Translations under genes and position numbers: made by a program
DNA from: Citrobacter freundii
GTDB taxonomy: Bacteria; Pseudomonadota; Gammaproteobacteria; Enterobacterales; Enterobacteriaceae
NCBI RefSeq assembly: GCF_029717145.1
Contig: NZ_CP099222.1
Span: 186,001 to 250,000, forward strand
DNA: 64,000 nt
Direction of reading: 5' to 3'
In this document: piece by piece, positions 32,466 through 42,338 of the stretch
Layout: every line of letters starts with the position of its first letter
Numbering within the stretch: the first letter of the stretch is position 1
The notes under the pieces: model-generated
The model's database searches: none
What the model was told of the DNA's origin: nothing
The model's input: the letters and a program-made list of their open reading frames with translations, nothing else

Positions 32466-32480
32466 ACCTGATGACAGCGT

Positions 32481-32517
32481 AAAAAAAAAGCGGACCTGTT
32501 TGCAGGCCCGCTTTTTT
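32481..32517. terminator. Bidirectional terminator between uspB and pitA
   Basis: A run of nine A, then GCGGACCTG-TTTG-CAGGCCCGC, then seven T. The hairpin with A-run and T-run on opposite sides can terminate uspB on the plus strand and pitA on the minus strand. Confidence 0.93.
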
Positions 32518-32530
32518 ATTGCGCATTCGC

Positions 32531-34030
32531 TTAGATAAGCTTCAGGGAGAGCCAGTACAGCCCCCCGGAAAGAATAATCGCCGCAGGCAGGGTGAAGACC
32601 CAGGCCATCAGAATGCTGGTCACTGTTTTACGCTGTAAGCCGCCACCGTCAACGACCATCGTACCCGCAACGGAAGAGGAGAGTACGTGGGTGGTGGAAA
32701 CTGGCATACCGGTATAACTGGCGAGACCGATAGAGACGGCGGCCGTCATCTGCGCCGACATCCCCTGAGCATAGGTCATGCCTTTCTTACCGATTTTCTC
32801 ACCGATAGTGGTTGCCACGCGACGCCAGCCAATCATCGTACCGCAGCCCAGCGCCAGCGCAACGGCCATGATGATCCACACCGGAGCGTACTCAATGGTG
32901 CTCAGCATGTCGGTTTTCAGTTTCTTCAACAGACGCTGATCGTCGTTGCTTACACCAGGCAGTTTCACGACCTTATCGGTGGTATCGGAAATGCACAGCA
33001 TAATACGGCGCAGTTGTCCGCGCTGCTCAACGCTTAACTTGTCGTAGGTTTCCAGATTCGCCAGCATACTTTTCGCACGTTCCAGCGCGTTAATGGTATT
33101 AGCCGGGTGGCAATGGAACTCTGTCGTCGTCGCTGTACCTGTTTCCGTCGGTGACGGAATCAACTGGTCTACGCCGGTCGCCTGCTTGAGCAGGTCAGGA
33201 CGTTGCTGGAAGAAGGTTTCGACGTTATTGATAGCATCGCGGGTACGGGTAATTTCGTAACCGGAAGCGTTCATATTCACCACGAAACCGGCAGGTGCTA
33301 CGCCAATCAGTACCAGCATGACCAGACCAATGCCTTTCTGCCCGTCGTTTGCGCCATGAGAGAACGCCACGCCGATTGCGGAGAGGATCAGTGCGATACG
33401 CGTCCAGAATGGCGGCTTTTTCTTGCCGTCTTTCTTTTCACGCTCTGCTGGCGTCAGGTGAATACGGGCACGTTTTTTAGTACCGCTCCAGTAGCGACGC
33501 AGCAAAAAGATCAGGCCGCCTGCAACCACCAGGCCGACAATCGGCGAGATGATAAGAGAGGCAAAAATACCTATCACTTTCGGGATGTTAAGTGCATCCA
33601 CGACCGATGTGCCGTTCATCAACGCATTGGTTAAACCAATACCGATAATCGCGCCAATCAGCGTGTGGGAGCTGGATGCAGGCAAACCAAAGTACCAGGT
33701 ACCCAGGTTCCAGATAATTGCCGCCAACAGCATAGAGAACACCATGGCGAGGCCATGTGATGAACCCATGTTGAGCAGCAGATCCGTTGGCAACATATGC
33801 ACGATGGCATACGCTACGCTGAGACCGCCCAGCAAAACACCAAAGAAGTTAAACACCGCAGCCATGATCACCGCCAATTGCGAACGCATGGCACGGGTGT
33901 AGATCACAGTAGCGACGGCATTGGCTGTATCATGGAAGCCGTTAATTGCTTCGTAGAACAGAACAAAAGCCAAAGCAAGCAAGAGTAAAAGCCCGGTATG
34001 TAAATCCAGGCCAGCAAACAAATGTAGCAT
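32531..34030 (-). CDS. pitA: Low-affinity inorganic phosphate (metal-phosphate) transporter PitA
   Basis: 499-residue inner-membrane symporter that imports metal-phosphate complexes with protons. Two PHO-4/PiT repeats are visible: [19 protein letters not shown] at the N-terminus and [18 protein letters not shown] centrally, separated by a charged loop ([16 protein letters not shown]); both carry the G-F/A-N-D-x-A/G-N/Q motif. It matches E. coli PitA along its length. Single gene facing uspB. Confidence 0.97.
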   Translation of the reverse strand: MLHLFAGLDLHTGLLLLLALAFVLFYEAINGFHDTANAVATVIYTRAMRSQLAVIMAAVFNFFGVLLGGLSVAYAIVHMLPTDLLLNMGSSHGLAMVFSMLLAAIIWNLGTWYFGLPASSSHTLIGAIIGIGLTNALMNGTSVVDALNIPKVIGIFASLIISPIVGLVVAGGLIFLLRRYWSGTKKRARIHLTPAEREKKDGKKKPPFWTRIALILSAIGVAFSHGANDGQKGIGLVMLVLIGVAPAGFVVNMNASGYEITRTRDAINNVETFFQQRPDLLKQATGVDQLIPSPTETGTATTTEFHCHPANTINALERAKSMLANLETYDKLSVEQRGQLRRIMLCISDTTDKVVKLPGVSNDDQRLLKKLKTDMLSTIEYAPVWIIMAVALALGCGTMIGWRRVATTIGEKIGKKGMTYAQGMSAQMTAAVSIGLASYTGMPVSTTHVLSSSVAGTMVVDGGGLQRKTVTSILMAWVFTLPAAIILSGGLYWLSLKLI

Positions 34031-34259
34031 AGGACGTTACGCCATTTTGAGGACATGAACGCGGCGCATTATCAGTGACTTTGGCGGCGCGGGCAAAGTG
34101 AAATATAGAGTTTTTTTGATTTGTCTCCTGCTTTGTATGACACCACTAAAGAATTATCTTATAGAATTCAGATAAATACCTATTTTTGATGGTTTGGTGC
34201 TGGTGCGGCCACTGAGGAATCTTTACAATTCACGCCCGCTTTTTAGAGAGGATCGCAAC

Positions 34260-35456
34260 GTGGAAAGGTTTGATACCGTTATTATAGGCGCTGGCGCAGC
34301 GGGTATGCTCTGTGCCGCGCAGGCAGGACAAGCAGGAAGTCGAGTACTGCTTATTGATAATGGTAAAAAGCCCGGTCGCAAGATCCTCATGTCTGGCGGG
34401 GGGCGCTGTAACTTTACCAATCTTTATGTTGAGCCTGCGGCTTATTTGAGTCAAAACCCTCATTTCTGTAAGTCAGCGTTGGCGCGCTATACCCAGTGGG
34501 ATTTTATCGATCTGGTGGGTAAACACGGCATTGCCTGGCATGAAAAAACGCTCGGCCAGCTTTTTTGTGACGACTCCGCGCAGCAAATAGTCGATATGCT
34601 GGTAGCGGAATGCGAAAAAGGTAACGTTACGATGCGCTTACGTAGCGAAGTTCTGAGCGTTGCACGGGATGATGAGGGCTTTACGCTGGAGCTCAACGGC
34701 GCAACCGTTGGTGCGACGAAATTGGTGATTGCCAGCGGTGGGCTTTCTATGCCGGGTCTGGGTGCGACGCCATTTGGTTATAAAATTGCCGAACAGTTTG
34801 GCCTGAATGTGCTGCCAACGCGTGCGGGTCTGGTGCCTTTTACGCTGCATAAGCCGCTGCTTGACCAGCTTCAGGTGCTCTCCGGCGTGTCTGTTCCCTC
34901 TGTCATTACCGCCGAGGACGGCACCGTATTTCGTGAAAACCTGCTCTTTACGCACCGTGGGCTGTCAGGCCCGGCCGTTTTACAAATTTCCAGTTTTTGG
35001 CAGCCGGGTGAATTTGTCAGCATTAATTTGTTGCCAGATGTTGACCTCGAAAGCTTCCTTGATGAACAGCGCAGCGCGCATCCCAATCAGAGTCTGAAGA
35101 ACACGCTGGCGATGCAATTACCGAAGCGACTGGTGGAGTGTTTGCAGCAGTTGGGGCAAATCCCGGACGTGACGTTGAAGCAACTTAACCTACGCGATCA
35201 GCAAGCGCTGGTGGAAACGCTGACCGAATGGCGCGTGCAGCCAAACGGCACGGAAGGGTATCGCACGGCAGAGGTGACGCTGGGTGGAGTAGACACCAAC
35301 GAATTGTCTTCACGGACCATGGAAGCCCGCAAAGTACCGGGCCTTTATTTCATTGGCGAAGTGATGGACGTCACCGGCTGGCTGGGTGGTTATAACTTCC
35401 AGTGGGCATGGTCGAGCGCCTGGGCGTGTGCGCAGGATTTAGTGTCCGGGGAGTGA
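34260..35456 (+). CDS. yhiN: HI0933-family flavoprotein YhiN
   Basis: 398-residue FAD-binding protein with the dinucleotide motif VIIGAGAAGMLCAAQAG, the PGRKILMSGGGRCNFTN segment diagnostic of the HI0933/YhiN family, and GLYFIGEVMDVTGWLGGYNF near the C-terminus. The reaction is not established. The start is GTG at 34260 (MERFDTVII), chosen because GAGAGGA lies upstream and the N-terminus then matches E. coli; an in-frame ATG 22 codons earlier is disfavoured. Confidence 0.94.
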   Translation: MERFDTVIIGAGAAGMLCAAQAGQAGSRVLLIDNGKKPGRKILMSGGGRCNFTNLYVEPAAYLSQNPHFCKSALARYTQWDFIDLVGKHGIAWHEKTLGQLFCDDSAQQIVDMLVAECEKGNVTMRLRSEVLSVARDDEGFTLELNGATVGATKLVIASGGLSMPGLGATPFGYKIAEQFGLNVLPTRAGLVPFTLHKPLLDQLQVLSGVSVPSVITAEDGTVFRENLLFTHRGLSGPAVLQISSFWQPGEFVSINLLPDVDLESFLDEQRSAHPNQSLKNTLAMQLPKRLVECLQQLGQIPDVTLKQLNLRDQQALVETLTEWRVQPNGTEGYRTAEVTLGGVDTNELSSRTMEARKVPGLYFIGEVMDVTGWLGGYNFQWAWSSAWACAQDLVSGE

Positions 35457-35531
35457 CGGTGAAGGTAAACCGTATAACGTTTTAATATTACGCGTCATCT
35501 GATGTAGTCGTGGCCGACAACGTAATAGACG

Positions 35532-35933
<402 letters not shown>

Positions 35934-36015
35934 CTAAAGTTAACCTTTTATGTGGCGTACAGGGCATGCGGAAATAGCGTATTTTGTAACACACGTGCGG
36001 CATCTGGGGAAAAGG

Positions 36016-36876
36016 TTAATGCGCTCGCAATAAACGCAGCAGGGTGCTTACCTGCTCATCCAGCGGCGCGAGCGTCTCTTTGACGATCAGATGCAACGGT
36101 GTGGCACGGCGAGCGCCGTGACTTAACGGCAACGGACGTAATAGCCCCTGATCAAGCTGCGCTTGAATGCGCTCCTCGGGCAACCAGCCGTAACCGACCT
36201 GATACAGTACCGCATCAATAGCGGCATCAATGGTAGAGAAGGTCCAGGCATCGCGAACCGCTTGCTGTGGGTTGTCGCGATCGGCAATACGTATCAGCGG
36301 CCAGGCGCGTAAAGCGTCTTCATCCAGCGGCGTATCCTGCGTGCAGAGCGGGTGATCGCGGTGGGCAACGGCCACGAAATCAATATTCATCAACCATTCA
36401 CCGCGTCCGGTGACATCCTGACGCCGGGTCAGAACCATCACGTCCGCATCGGCATGTGCCGCCAGCCGATCGTCAGCATTCTCCAGCACTTCAGTCAGAC
36501 GCACCTGCGTCTGCGGCCACGCCTGCTGGAACTGCTTGAGGATCGCGAACAGGCGTTTGCGTGGGAAGATGCTATCTACCATCAAATCCAGTCGTGTTCG
36601 CGTGCCATTGCGTAAAGTCGCCGCCCGGGTTTCCACCCATGAAAAAGCCTTCAATAGCGGTTTGACCTGATTGAGCAGTACCTCGCCTGCCGGAGTTAAT
36701 ACCGCTCTGCGGCCTTCCGGCGTCAGTAGCGTCACGCCGAGCCGCTCCTGTAACAGCGCCAGATTGTAGCTCACCGAAGACTGACTACGGTTGGTCTCTT
36801 CCGCTGCTTTAGTAAAGCTACCCAGCTCCACCACTTTTTCCAGCAGGGCCCACTGCTCCAGGGTTGTCTTATGCAT
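36016..36876 (-). CDS. LysR-family regulator, probable activator of padC
   Basis: 286-residue LysR-type protein with helix-turn-helix in residues 4-63 (LEQWALLEKVVELGSFTKAA, NRSQSSVSYNLALLQERL) and a C-terminal effector domain. It is divergent from the phenolic acid decarboxylase gene with only 99 bases between, and that gap contains a long dyad. It likely senses phenolic acids such as ferulate or p-coumarate and activates the decarboxylase; this is inferred from position. Confidence 0.9.
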   Translation of the reverse strand: MHKTTLEQWALLEKVVELGSFTKAAEETNRSQSSVSYNLALLQERLGVTLLTPEGRRAVLTPAGEVLLNQVKPLLKAFSWVETRAATLRNGTRTRLDLMVDSIFPRKRLFAILKQFQQAWPQTQVRLTEVLENADDRLAAHADADVMVLTRRQDVTGRGEWLMNIDFVAVAHRDHPLCTQDTPLDEDALRAWPLIRIADRDNPQQAVRDAWTFSTIDAAIDAVLYQVGYGWLPEERIQAQLDQGLLRPLPLSHGARRATPLHLIVKETLAPLDEQVSTLLRLLRAH

Positions 36877-36885
36877 AACTCATCT

Positions 36886-36934
36886 AAAAATTGAATGAAT
36901 ATGATGTAAACATAGCGTTATTCATCCAATTTTT
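36886..36934. promoter_or_regulatory. Long dyad in the LysR-padC intergenic region
   Basis: AAAAATTGAATGAAT at 36886-36900 is an inverted match (14 of 15) to ATTCATCCAATTTTT at 36920-36934, separated by 19 bases. The inner ATGAAT/ATTCAT halves are themselves spaced like LysR sites. It fills the short gap between the divergent start codons and is the best candidate for the regulator's binding site. Confidence 0.7.
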
Positions 36935-36975
36935 GAAGCGTTAAGATCGCCCCATCAACTGAGAGGAGAACGCAT

Positions 36976-37482
36976 ATGAGCGCTTTTGATAAACATGATT
37001 TGAGCGGGTTTGTCGGCAAACATCTGGTCTATACCTACGATAATGGCTGGAATTACGAGATCTACGTGAAAAATGACACCACGCTGGATTACCGTATTCA
37101 CAGCGGTATTGTGGCTAACCGTTGGGTGAAAGATCAGCGGGCGTACATTGTGCGAGTTGGGGAGAGCGTTTATAAAATTTCATGGACCGAACCGACCGGA
37201 ACCGACGTCAGCTTGATCGTAAATCTGGGTGACAAACTTTTCCACGGCACCATCTTCTTTCCACGCTGGGTGATCAACAATCCGGAGAAAACGGTCTGCT
37301 TCCAGAATGACCATGTTCCGCTGATGATGTCGTATCGTGATGCGGGCCCGGCGTATCCAACCGAGGTGATTGATGAGTTCGCGACCATTACCTTCGTGCG
37401 TGATTGCGGGGCGAATAATGACAGCGTTATTGCCTGTGCTGCCAGCGAATTGCCGGATAACTTCCCGGAAAATTTACGCTAA
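36976..37482 (+). CDS. padC: Phenolic acid decarboxylase PadC
   Basis: 168-residue cofactor-free decarboxylase (lipocalin-like beta barrel) that converts ferulic, p-coumaric and caffeic acids to vinyl phenols, a detoxification of plant phenolics. Recognised from FVGKHLVYTYDNGWNYEIYV, the paired tyrosines and VANRWVKDQ, HGTIFFPRWVINNPEKTVC, and length typical of the family. A strong AGGAG precedes the ATG. It is divergent from its LysR gene; its 3' end overlaps the acpT stop region by nine bases in convergent orientation. Confidence 0.94.
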   Translation: MSAFDKHDLSGFVGKHLVYTYDNGWNYEIYVKNDTTLDYRIHSGIVANRWVKDQRAYIVRVGESVYKISWTEPTGTDVSLIVNLGDKLFHGTIFFPRWVINNPEKTVCFQNDHVPLMMSYRDAGPAYPTEVIDEFATITFVRDCGANNDSVIACAASELPDNFPENLR

Positions 37483-38064
37483 GGTATCCAGTCTCTGCAC
37501 GGCGTCGGCGGTCAATGTAAACGGCGTTGGCGTACACACGGCCAGGCTCAGGGTATCGAGCTGGCACTGACTGACAGAGAGTGAGGACGTCAGGGTAGTG
37601 CTGTCGACGCTGACAATTTGCCAGGCGCTGCCGCCACGTTGCTTAACGATGGCCTCTTTGCGCGTCCAGATGCGCCAGAATGCCGCCAACTGGTGGTCCG
37701 GGCGTTCAGCTTCGACTTCGGCATGTTCCCCAAGGCTGAATACTGTATTTGCCAGCGTCCGCCAGTTATCACGGGGGCGCACGACTTCAATATCGCAGCC
37801 GACTTCCCCTTCATCACTGAGCAGCAGGGCGATGTCATCCCCGCTGTGGCTGAGATTAAACCACAGCGGCGTGTCGCCTGAGAATGCCGGTTTTCCCTGC
37901 TCACCATAGACAATGTCAGGCAGTGGTGACAAGGCATGGGAAAGCAGCACGCGGCCAGCCAGCCAGCGCGTGCGGCGCGCACCTTGCGGCGCCTGTTCAT
38001 ACAACGCGCGAGGCAGGGCGCCAGCGCTTAAAACAGAAACTTTCCCAACAACGATCCGGTACAT
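37474..38064 (-). CDS. acpT: 4'-phosphopantetheinyl transferase AcpT
   Basis: 196-residue Sfp-type transferase that attaches phosphopantetheine from CoA to carrier proteins. Seen are WFNLSHSGDDIALLLS, the Mg-binding VGCDIEVVRPR and FWRIWTRKEAIVKQRGG. The sequence closely resembles E. coli AcpT, which work on E. coli O157 linked to the carrier proteins of the equivalent O-island gene cluster. It is the last gene of the ape operon, one base after apeR, and would activate ApeE and ApeF. In K-12 acpT survives next to yhhT without the rest of the cluster. Confidence 0.95.
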   Translation of the reverse strand: MYRIVVGKVSVLSAGALPRALYEQAPQGARRTRWLAGRVLLSHALSPLPDIVYGEQGKPAFSGDTPLWFNLSHSGDDIALLLSDEGEVGCDIEVVRPRDNWRTLANTVFSLGEHAEVEAERPDHQLAAFWRIWTRKEAIVKQRGGSAWQIVSVDSTTLTSSLSVSQCQLDTLSLAVCTPTPFTLTADAVQRLDTLA

Positions 38065-38065
38065 A

Positions 38066-39295
38066 TCAGGGCCAACGTTTGATGATAATAGAAGTATTTA
38101 TGCCGCCAAACGCAAAGTTATTGCTCTGCAGGAACTCACAATCAATCTTGCGGGCTTCACCCATAATGTAATCCAGCGCGCCACAGTTGGCATCAGGCTG
38201 GCTTAAATTTAGCGTAGGCGCAAACCAGCCTTCGCGCATCATTTGCAAACTCATCCAGGCTTCCAGCGCGCCACAGGCGCCAAGGGTATGGCCAAAATAA
38301 CTTTTGAGCGAGGACAGCGGCACATTATCACCGTAAATGGCGGCGGTTGCCTGACTTTCTGCAATATCACCTCGATCGGTCGCCGTGCCGTGGGCTGAAA
38401 TATAACCGATATCCCGCGCGCGTAAGCCCGCCATTTTCAGTGACTGCTCCATGCAAATCTGCATCGTCTCGCGCTGCGGCTGGGTGATATGCGCCGCATC
38501 GCAGTTGGTGGCAAAACCGATAATCTCACCGTAAATCGTCGCGCCGCGCGCTTTGGCGTGCTCAAGCTCTTCCAGAATCAACGTGCCTGCGCCTTCGCCA
38601 ATTACCAGCCCGTCGCGATGTTCATCAAAGGGCGAGGGCGTGGTTTTCGGTTCGTCGTTGCGCTGGCTGGTGGCGAACAGGGTATCAAACACCGCCGCTT
38701 CCGACGGACACAGCTCTTCCGCGCCGCCTGCAACCATCACCGTTTGGTAGCCGTGACGAATCGCTTCCCATGCGTAGCCAATCGCCTGGCTGCCGGAGGT
38801 GCAGGCGCTGGAGGTGGGGATCACTCGCCCACGCAGGCCGAAGAATAATCCGGTGTTGACGGCGGTGGTGTGCGGCATCATCTGCACGTAGGTGGTGCCG
38901 GTTATATTGTTGGTGTGCTTTTCGGTCAACATGGTGGCGAACTCGCTCACCGGACCGGTGCTGCCGGTTGACGAGCCGTAGGCAATCCCGGTTTCACCGT
39001 TGGTCAGCACCGCATCGCCAATCAGCCCGGCCTGCTCCAGCGCCAGTTCGGTCGCGCGGGTGGACATCAGCGACACGCGACCCATAGAGCGAATACGCTT
39101 GCGGGTATAGTGCTCCGGTGGGGTGAAATCATCGACCGGCGCGCCCAGCAGCGTGTGCAGTCCGTCATAAACCTGCCACTCCGGCATTTTGCGCACCGCG
39201 TTTTCATACGCCAGCAGCCGGGCGGAAACGGCCTGCCAGTTTTCACCAAAGGCGGTGACGCCGCCCATCCCTGTAATGACCACGCGACGTGTCAT
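38066..39295 (-). CDS. apeR: Beta-ketoacyl-ACP synthase ApeR
   Basis: 409-residue FabF-type ketosynthase with an intact Cys-His-His triad: SSACTSGSQAIGY, SAHGTATDRGDI and YFGHTLGACGALE. In the aryl polyene pathway a homodimeric ApeR works beside the ApeO-ApeC pair in condensation or starter extension. It overlaps apeQ by four bases (ATGA) and is followed after one base by acpT. Confidence 0.92.
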   Translation of the reverse strand: MTRRVVITGMGGVTAFGENWQAVSARLLAYENAVRKMPEWQVYDGLHTLLGAPVDDFTPPEHYTRKRIRSMGRVSLMSTRATELALEQAGLIGDAVLTNGETGIAYGSSTGSTGPVSEFATMLTEKHTNNITGTTYVQMMPHTTAVNTGLFFGLRGRVIPTSSACTSGSQAIGYAWEAIRHGYQTVMVAGGAEELCPSEAAVFDTLFATSQRNDEPKTTPSPFDEHRDGLVIGEGAGTLILEELEHAKARGATIYGEIIGFATNCDAAHITQPQRETMQICMEQSLKMAGLRARDIGYISAHGTATDRGDIAESQATAAIYGDNVPLSSLKSYFGHTLGACGALEAWMSLQMMREGWFAPTLNLSQPDANCGALDYIMGEARKIDCEFLQSNNFAFGGINTSIIIKRWP

Positions 39296-40023
39296 AGCAT
39301 CCCTCCATTGATAGAAATCACCTGGCGGGTGACGTAACCCGCGATATCCGACATTAAATAGCTGGCAAGCCCGGCCACTTCATCGGCCTGGCCCATCCGT
39401 TTCATTGGGATCATCGACATCGCCTCTTTCAGCGCGGCCTCTTCCATTTCGATCATCCCGGTATCAATCAGCCCCGGCGCAATGCAGTTGACGGTGATTT
39501 TGCGTTTCGCCAGCTCAATCGCCAGCGCTTTTGTCGCTCCAATAATCCCCGCCTTGGCGGCGCTGTAGTTGACCTGACCGCGATTGCCCATCACGCCGGA
39601 AACCGACGATAAGGTAATGATGCGCCCACCCAGGCGGGCGCTAATCATCGGCATCATGCACGGCTGGATGACGTTGTAGAAGCTGTCGAGGTTGGTGTGG
39701 ATCACCGCATCCCAGTCGTTGTCGCTGAGCGCCGGGAAGGCCGCATCACGGGTAATACCGGCGTTACTGACGATGCCGTACCACGCACCGTGCGCGTCGT
39801 TATCTTGCTCCAGCACTTCACGGCACTGCTCACGGTTGGCGACGTCAAAGGCCAGCAGACGCCCCGTGCCTCCAGCAGCGAGGATTGCATCCAACGTCTC
39901 CTGGGCACCTTGCGCATCGCGATGATAGTGAACGCCGACCACAAAGCCGTCCGCCGCCAGCTGGCGGGCGATGGCGCGACCAATGCCCTTACTGGCGCCG
40001 GTAACCAAAACTGAACGACTCAT
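39292..40023 (-). CDS. apeQ: 3-oxoacyl-ACP reductase ApeQ (FabG-like)
   Basis: 243-residue SDR ketoreductase with TGASKGIGRAIARQL for NADPH, the NNAG-like VSNAG, catalytic SSVSGVMGNRG and YSAAKAG, and IAPGLIDTGM. It reduces the beta-keto group during polyene elongation. ATGA overlaps on both sides (apeP and apeR) show translational coupling. Confidence 0.93.
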   Translation of the reverse strand: MSRSVLVTGASKGIGRAIARQLAADGFVVGVHYHRDAQGAQETLDAILAAGGTGRLLAFDVANREQCREVLEQDNDAHGAWYGIVSNAGITRDAAFPALSDNDWDAVIHTNLDSFYNVIQPCMMPMISARLGGRIITLSSVSGVMGNRGQVNYSAAKAGIIGATKALAIELAKRKITVNCIAPGLIDTGMIEMEEAALKEAMSMIPMKRMGQADEVAGLASYLMSDIAGYVTRQVISINGGML

Positions 40024-40496
40024 GCGGACGCTCCTTGTTGAAATAGGGTGTTAAGTTCTTCCGATGTCGGCTGGAAGGTGTTGACGCGACCGCTTGCCAG
40101 CATCTCTTCACCGGCCTGAACGGCGCATTCAAAGCTGCCAAAACGTGCATCTTGCATCAGTAGCGTGACGCTAATATCCAGCGTCAGGCCGCCGGGCAAT
40201 ATTCCCGCCGCGCAGACTAATTCACGTGCGCCGAGCACCATGCCTAAGGAGATGCTGGCCTGGCCCGCCTGATGACGGTGCCAGCCGGACCAGACGCCAA
40301 CGGTCTGCGCCATTAGTTCAAGGGCGAACCAACCGGGCAGATTGCCCTCGCCATCGAGAAACGGAGCCAGTACGCCGTCGGGCGATACCGTGACGCGGCA
40401 GGTGGCGGAGTCGTCTGTCACGCTGACCACTTCTTCAAGCAGTAGCATCGGCGCGTCGTGCGGCAGATAGTCGCCGGGTGCTAAATAGCGGCTCAT
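40020..40496 (-). CDS. apeP: Hot-dog dehydratase ApeP
   Basis: 158-residue FabZ/FabA-like hot-dog protein (YLAPGDYLPHDAPMLLLEEV, FLDGEGNLPGWFALELMAQT). In the APE pathway it pairs with ApeI to form the dehydratase that introduces each double bond. In ApeP the H of the FabZ-type catalytic pair lies in LPHDAPM. It overlaps apeO and apeQ by four bases each. Confidence 0.88.
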   Translation of the reverse strand: MSRYLAPGDYLPHDAPMLLLEEVVSVTDDSATCRVTVSPDGVLAPFLDGEGNLPGWFALELMAQTVGVWSGWHRHQAGQASISLGMVLGARELVCAAGILPGGLTLDISVTLLMQDARFGSFECAVQAGEEMLASGRVNTFQPTSEELNTLFQQGASA

Positions 40497-41671
40497 GACA
40501 TTCTCCCGAGCAGGATACTGGCGTTATTGCCGCCAAAGGCAAAGGAGTTTGACAGGATAACTGGCTGCGCCAGCGGCTGTGGCTGTTCGATGATCCCACA
40601 AGCAGGCAGCGTTTCATCGCGCGGCGACTGGCTGAAATCCTGCGGCGGCAGCGGCAGGTCGCGCTGCAAAATCAGCATACTGATGGCGGCTTCGGTGATC
40701 CCCGCAGCACCTAGCGTGTGTCCGGTCAGATGTTTAGTCGAACTGCACGGGACGCTTTCGCCAAATAGCGTGTTCACTACGTTAGTCTCAATTTTATCGT
40801 TCAGCGGCGTGGCGGTGCCGTGTAGATTGATGTAGCCCACCTGCTCTGGCGTCATCCCCGCGTCGTTAAGCGCCTGACGAATGGCGTGGATCGCCCCTTC
40901 GCCCTGCGGATGAGGGGCCGAAATATGGTACGCATCGCTGGATTCGCCAACGCCCAGCAGCGCAATCGGCTGCGGTTCGCGGGTCAGCAGCATCAGCGCC
41001 GCGCCTTCGCCGATGGTAATCCCGCAGCGGTCGCGACCGAACGGCTGGCATAACGTTGGCGAGAGTGATTCCAGGCTGTGGAAACCGTTGATGGGCATCC
41101 GGCTTAGCGTGTCCGCCCCGCCGACAATCGCCACGTCCGCCAGCCCGGATTCAATCAGGCGGCGTCCGCTCATGATCGCGCGGGCGCTTGAGGAGCAGGC
41201 GGTAGAGAGCGTAAACGCCGGGCCGTCCAATGCCAGCCAGTGGCTGAGAAAGCGCGACGGGTCGCCCAGCTCCTGCTGCGGGTATTGCCAGGCGCTGCTC
41301 GCTTTGCCGTTGAGCGTGAGATCAACATGCACGTCGCCTTCGTCCAGCCCGGAGGTGCTGGTGCCGAGCACCACGGCAACGCGATCGCGACCAAACTGCG
41401 CAATGGCGTCATCTACCTGCGGCTGGATTTGCGCCAGCGCAGCCAGCAGCAGCTGATTATTGCGCGAACGATGGGCGCTAAACTCATCAGGAATCGTCGG
41501 CAGTTCACCGTCTACGCCGGCTAAAACCGCGTGCGGATGGCCCTGAAGCCAGCCGGTGCGCGGGCGCATACCGGGAGCCACGCCGCGCTTCAGGTTGGCG
41601 GCTATTTCATCGGCGTGGTTGCCCAGTGCGTTAATCATGCCAACCGCAGAAATGTAGATCATCTCAGTCAC
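40493..41671 (-). CDS. apeO: Beta-ketoacyl-ACP synthase ApeO
   Basis: 392-residue ketosynthase with the active-site cysteine in STACSSSARAI and the two histidines in NLHGTATPLND and LTGHTLGAAG. By analogy with the characterised aryl polyene system it forms a heterodimer with the chain-length-factor-like ApeC and performs iterative condensation. It overlaps apeN by eight bases and apeP by four. Confidence 0.92.
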   Translation of the reverse strand: MTEMIYISAVGMINALGNHADEIAANLKRGVAPGMRPRTGWLQGHPHAVLAGVDGELPTIPDEFSAHRSRNNQLLLAALAQIQPQVDDAIAQFGRDRVAVVLGTSTSGLDEGDVHVDLTLNGKASSAWQYPQQELGDPSRFLSHWLALDGPAFTLSTACSSSARAIMSGRRLIESGLADVAIVGGADTLSRMPINGFHSLESLSPTLCQPFGRDRCGITIGEGAALMLLTREPQPIALLGVGESSDAYHISAPHPQGEGAIHAIRQALNDAGMTPEQVGYINLHGTATPLNDKIETNVVNTLFGESVPCSSTKHLTGHTLGAAGITEAAISMLILQRDLPLPPQDFSQSPRDETLPACGIIEQPQPLAQPVILSNSFAFGGNNASILLGRMS

Positions 41672-42338
41672 CCAGGTATTGAATGGTGATGTGGTATTTA
41701 AACACGTGCTGTTCGATGCTGATGGGCTCGCGCTTGCCTTTGCGGTTCAGGTAGGTGATTTCGGTGACCAGCTTGCCGCGGGCGTTGCGCAGTTCGCGCT
41801 TGTCGCCGATATCGATGAGCGTCCAGCCCTTCGGCAGCTGTGGCTGCCAGGCGCTAATCGGCCAGTGGCTGAGCATCACGTCGGCGAGCACCTGGCTGGC
41901 GGGCGGCAGCTGCGGCACCACGATTGATTGTTCGGCATGCAGCCCTTTTTCATCGTAAGTGACAAGGAACAGGCGGATTCCGACAGAAGAGAGTCCCGCC
42001 AGGGTGAGTTTCTTATCGTCGGCATTGAGCATCACCAGCAGCGACTGGGTTTTGCCGTTAAAGCTGCCGGTGAGGAGCTGCTGGGAACTGACCGCCGGAG
42101 AGATCCCCGGCGCGGGTAGCGTCACGCGTGTGCCCGGCTCCAGCCACGCCTGTGGTCGGCCTTCTTGTTCGGGCTGTGAGTGGCTGCAACCGGCCAGCAT
42201 CAGCGTGGCGACAAGCAGGCCCCGCCGGATGGCGCTGCGCTTATCCGGCCTACAATTGATGTGCTGACGTAGGCCGGATAAGGCAACGCCGCCATCCGGC
42301 AAAAGCCCACTCAACCAACGAAATATCAGTTTACTCAT
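41664..42338 (-). CDS. apeN: DUF3261 lipoprotein ApeN with a BIME inserted in its signal peptide
   Basis: 224-residue predicted outer-membrane lipoprotein of the DUF3261 type found in APE clusters, probably receiving or displaying the exported product. It starts MSKLIFRWLSG and reaches its lipobox LMLAGC only at Cys51, because about 29 codons (12-40) are a translated BIME. Removing them gives the ordinary signal MSKLIFRWLSGLLVATLMLA with Cys22. The insert keeps frame and has no stop. The upstream gene apeM runs into it in the same frame, so it may also be made as a fusion. Confidence 0.8.
   Translation of the reverse strand: MSKLIFRWLSGLLPDGGVALSGLRQHINCRPDKRSAIRRGLLVATLMLAGCSHSQPEQEGRPQAWLEPGTRVTLPAPGISPAVSSQQLLTGSFNGKTQSLLVMLNADDKKLTLAGLSSVGIRLFLVTYDEKGLHAEQSIVVPQLPPASQVLADVMLSHWPISAWQPQLPKGWTLIDIGDKRELRNARGKLVTEITYLNRKGKREPISIEQHVFKYHITIQYLGD
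42224..42300. repeat. BIME inside the coding region of apeN
   Basis: A complete REP pair, GCCGGATGGCGCTGCGC ... ATCCGGCCTAC and GTAGGCCGGATAAGGC ... GCCGCCATCCGGC, with the same arms as the intergenic BIMEs of this window. It sits within codons 12-40 of apeN, not between genes. Confidence 0.95.
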
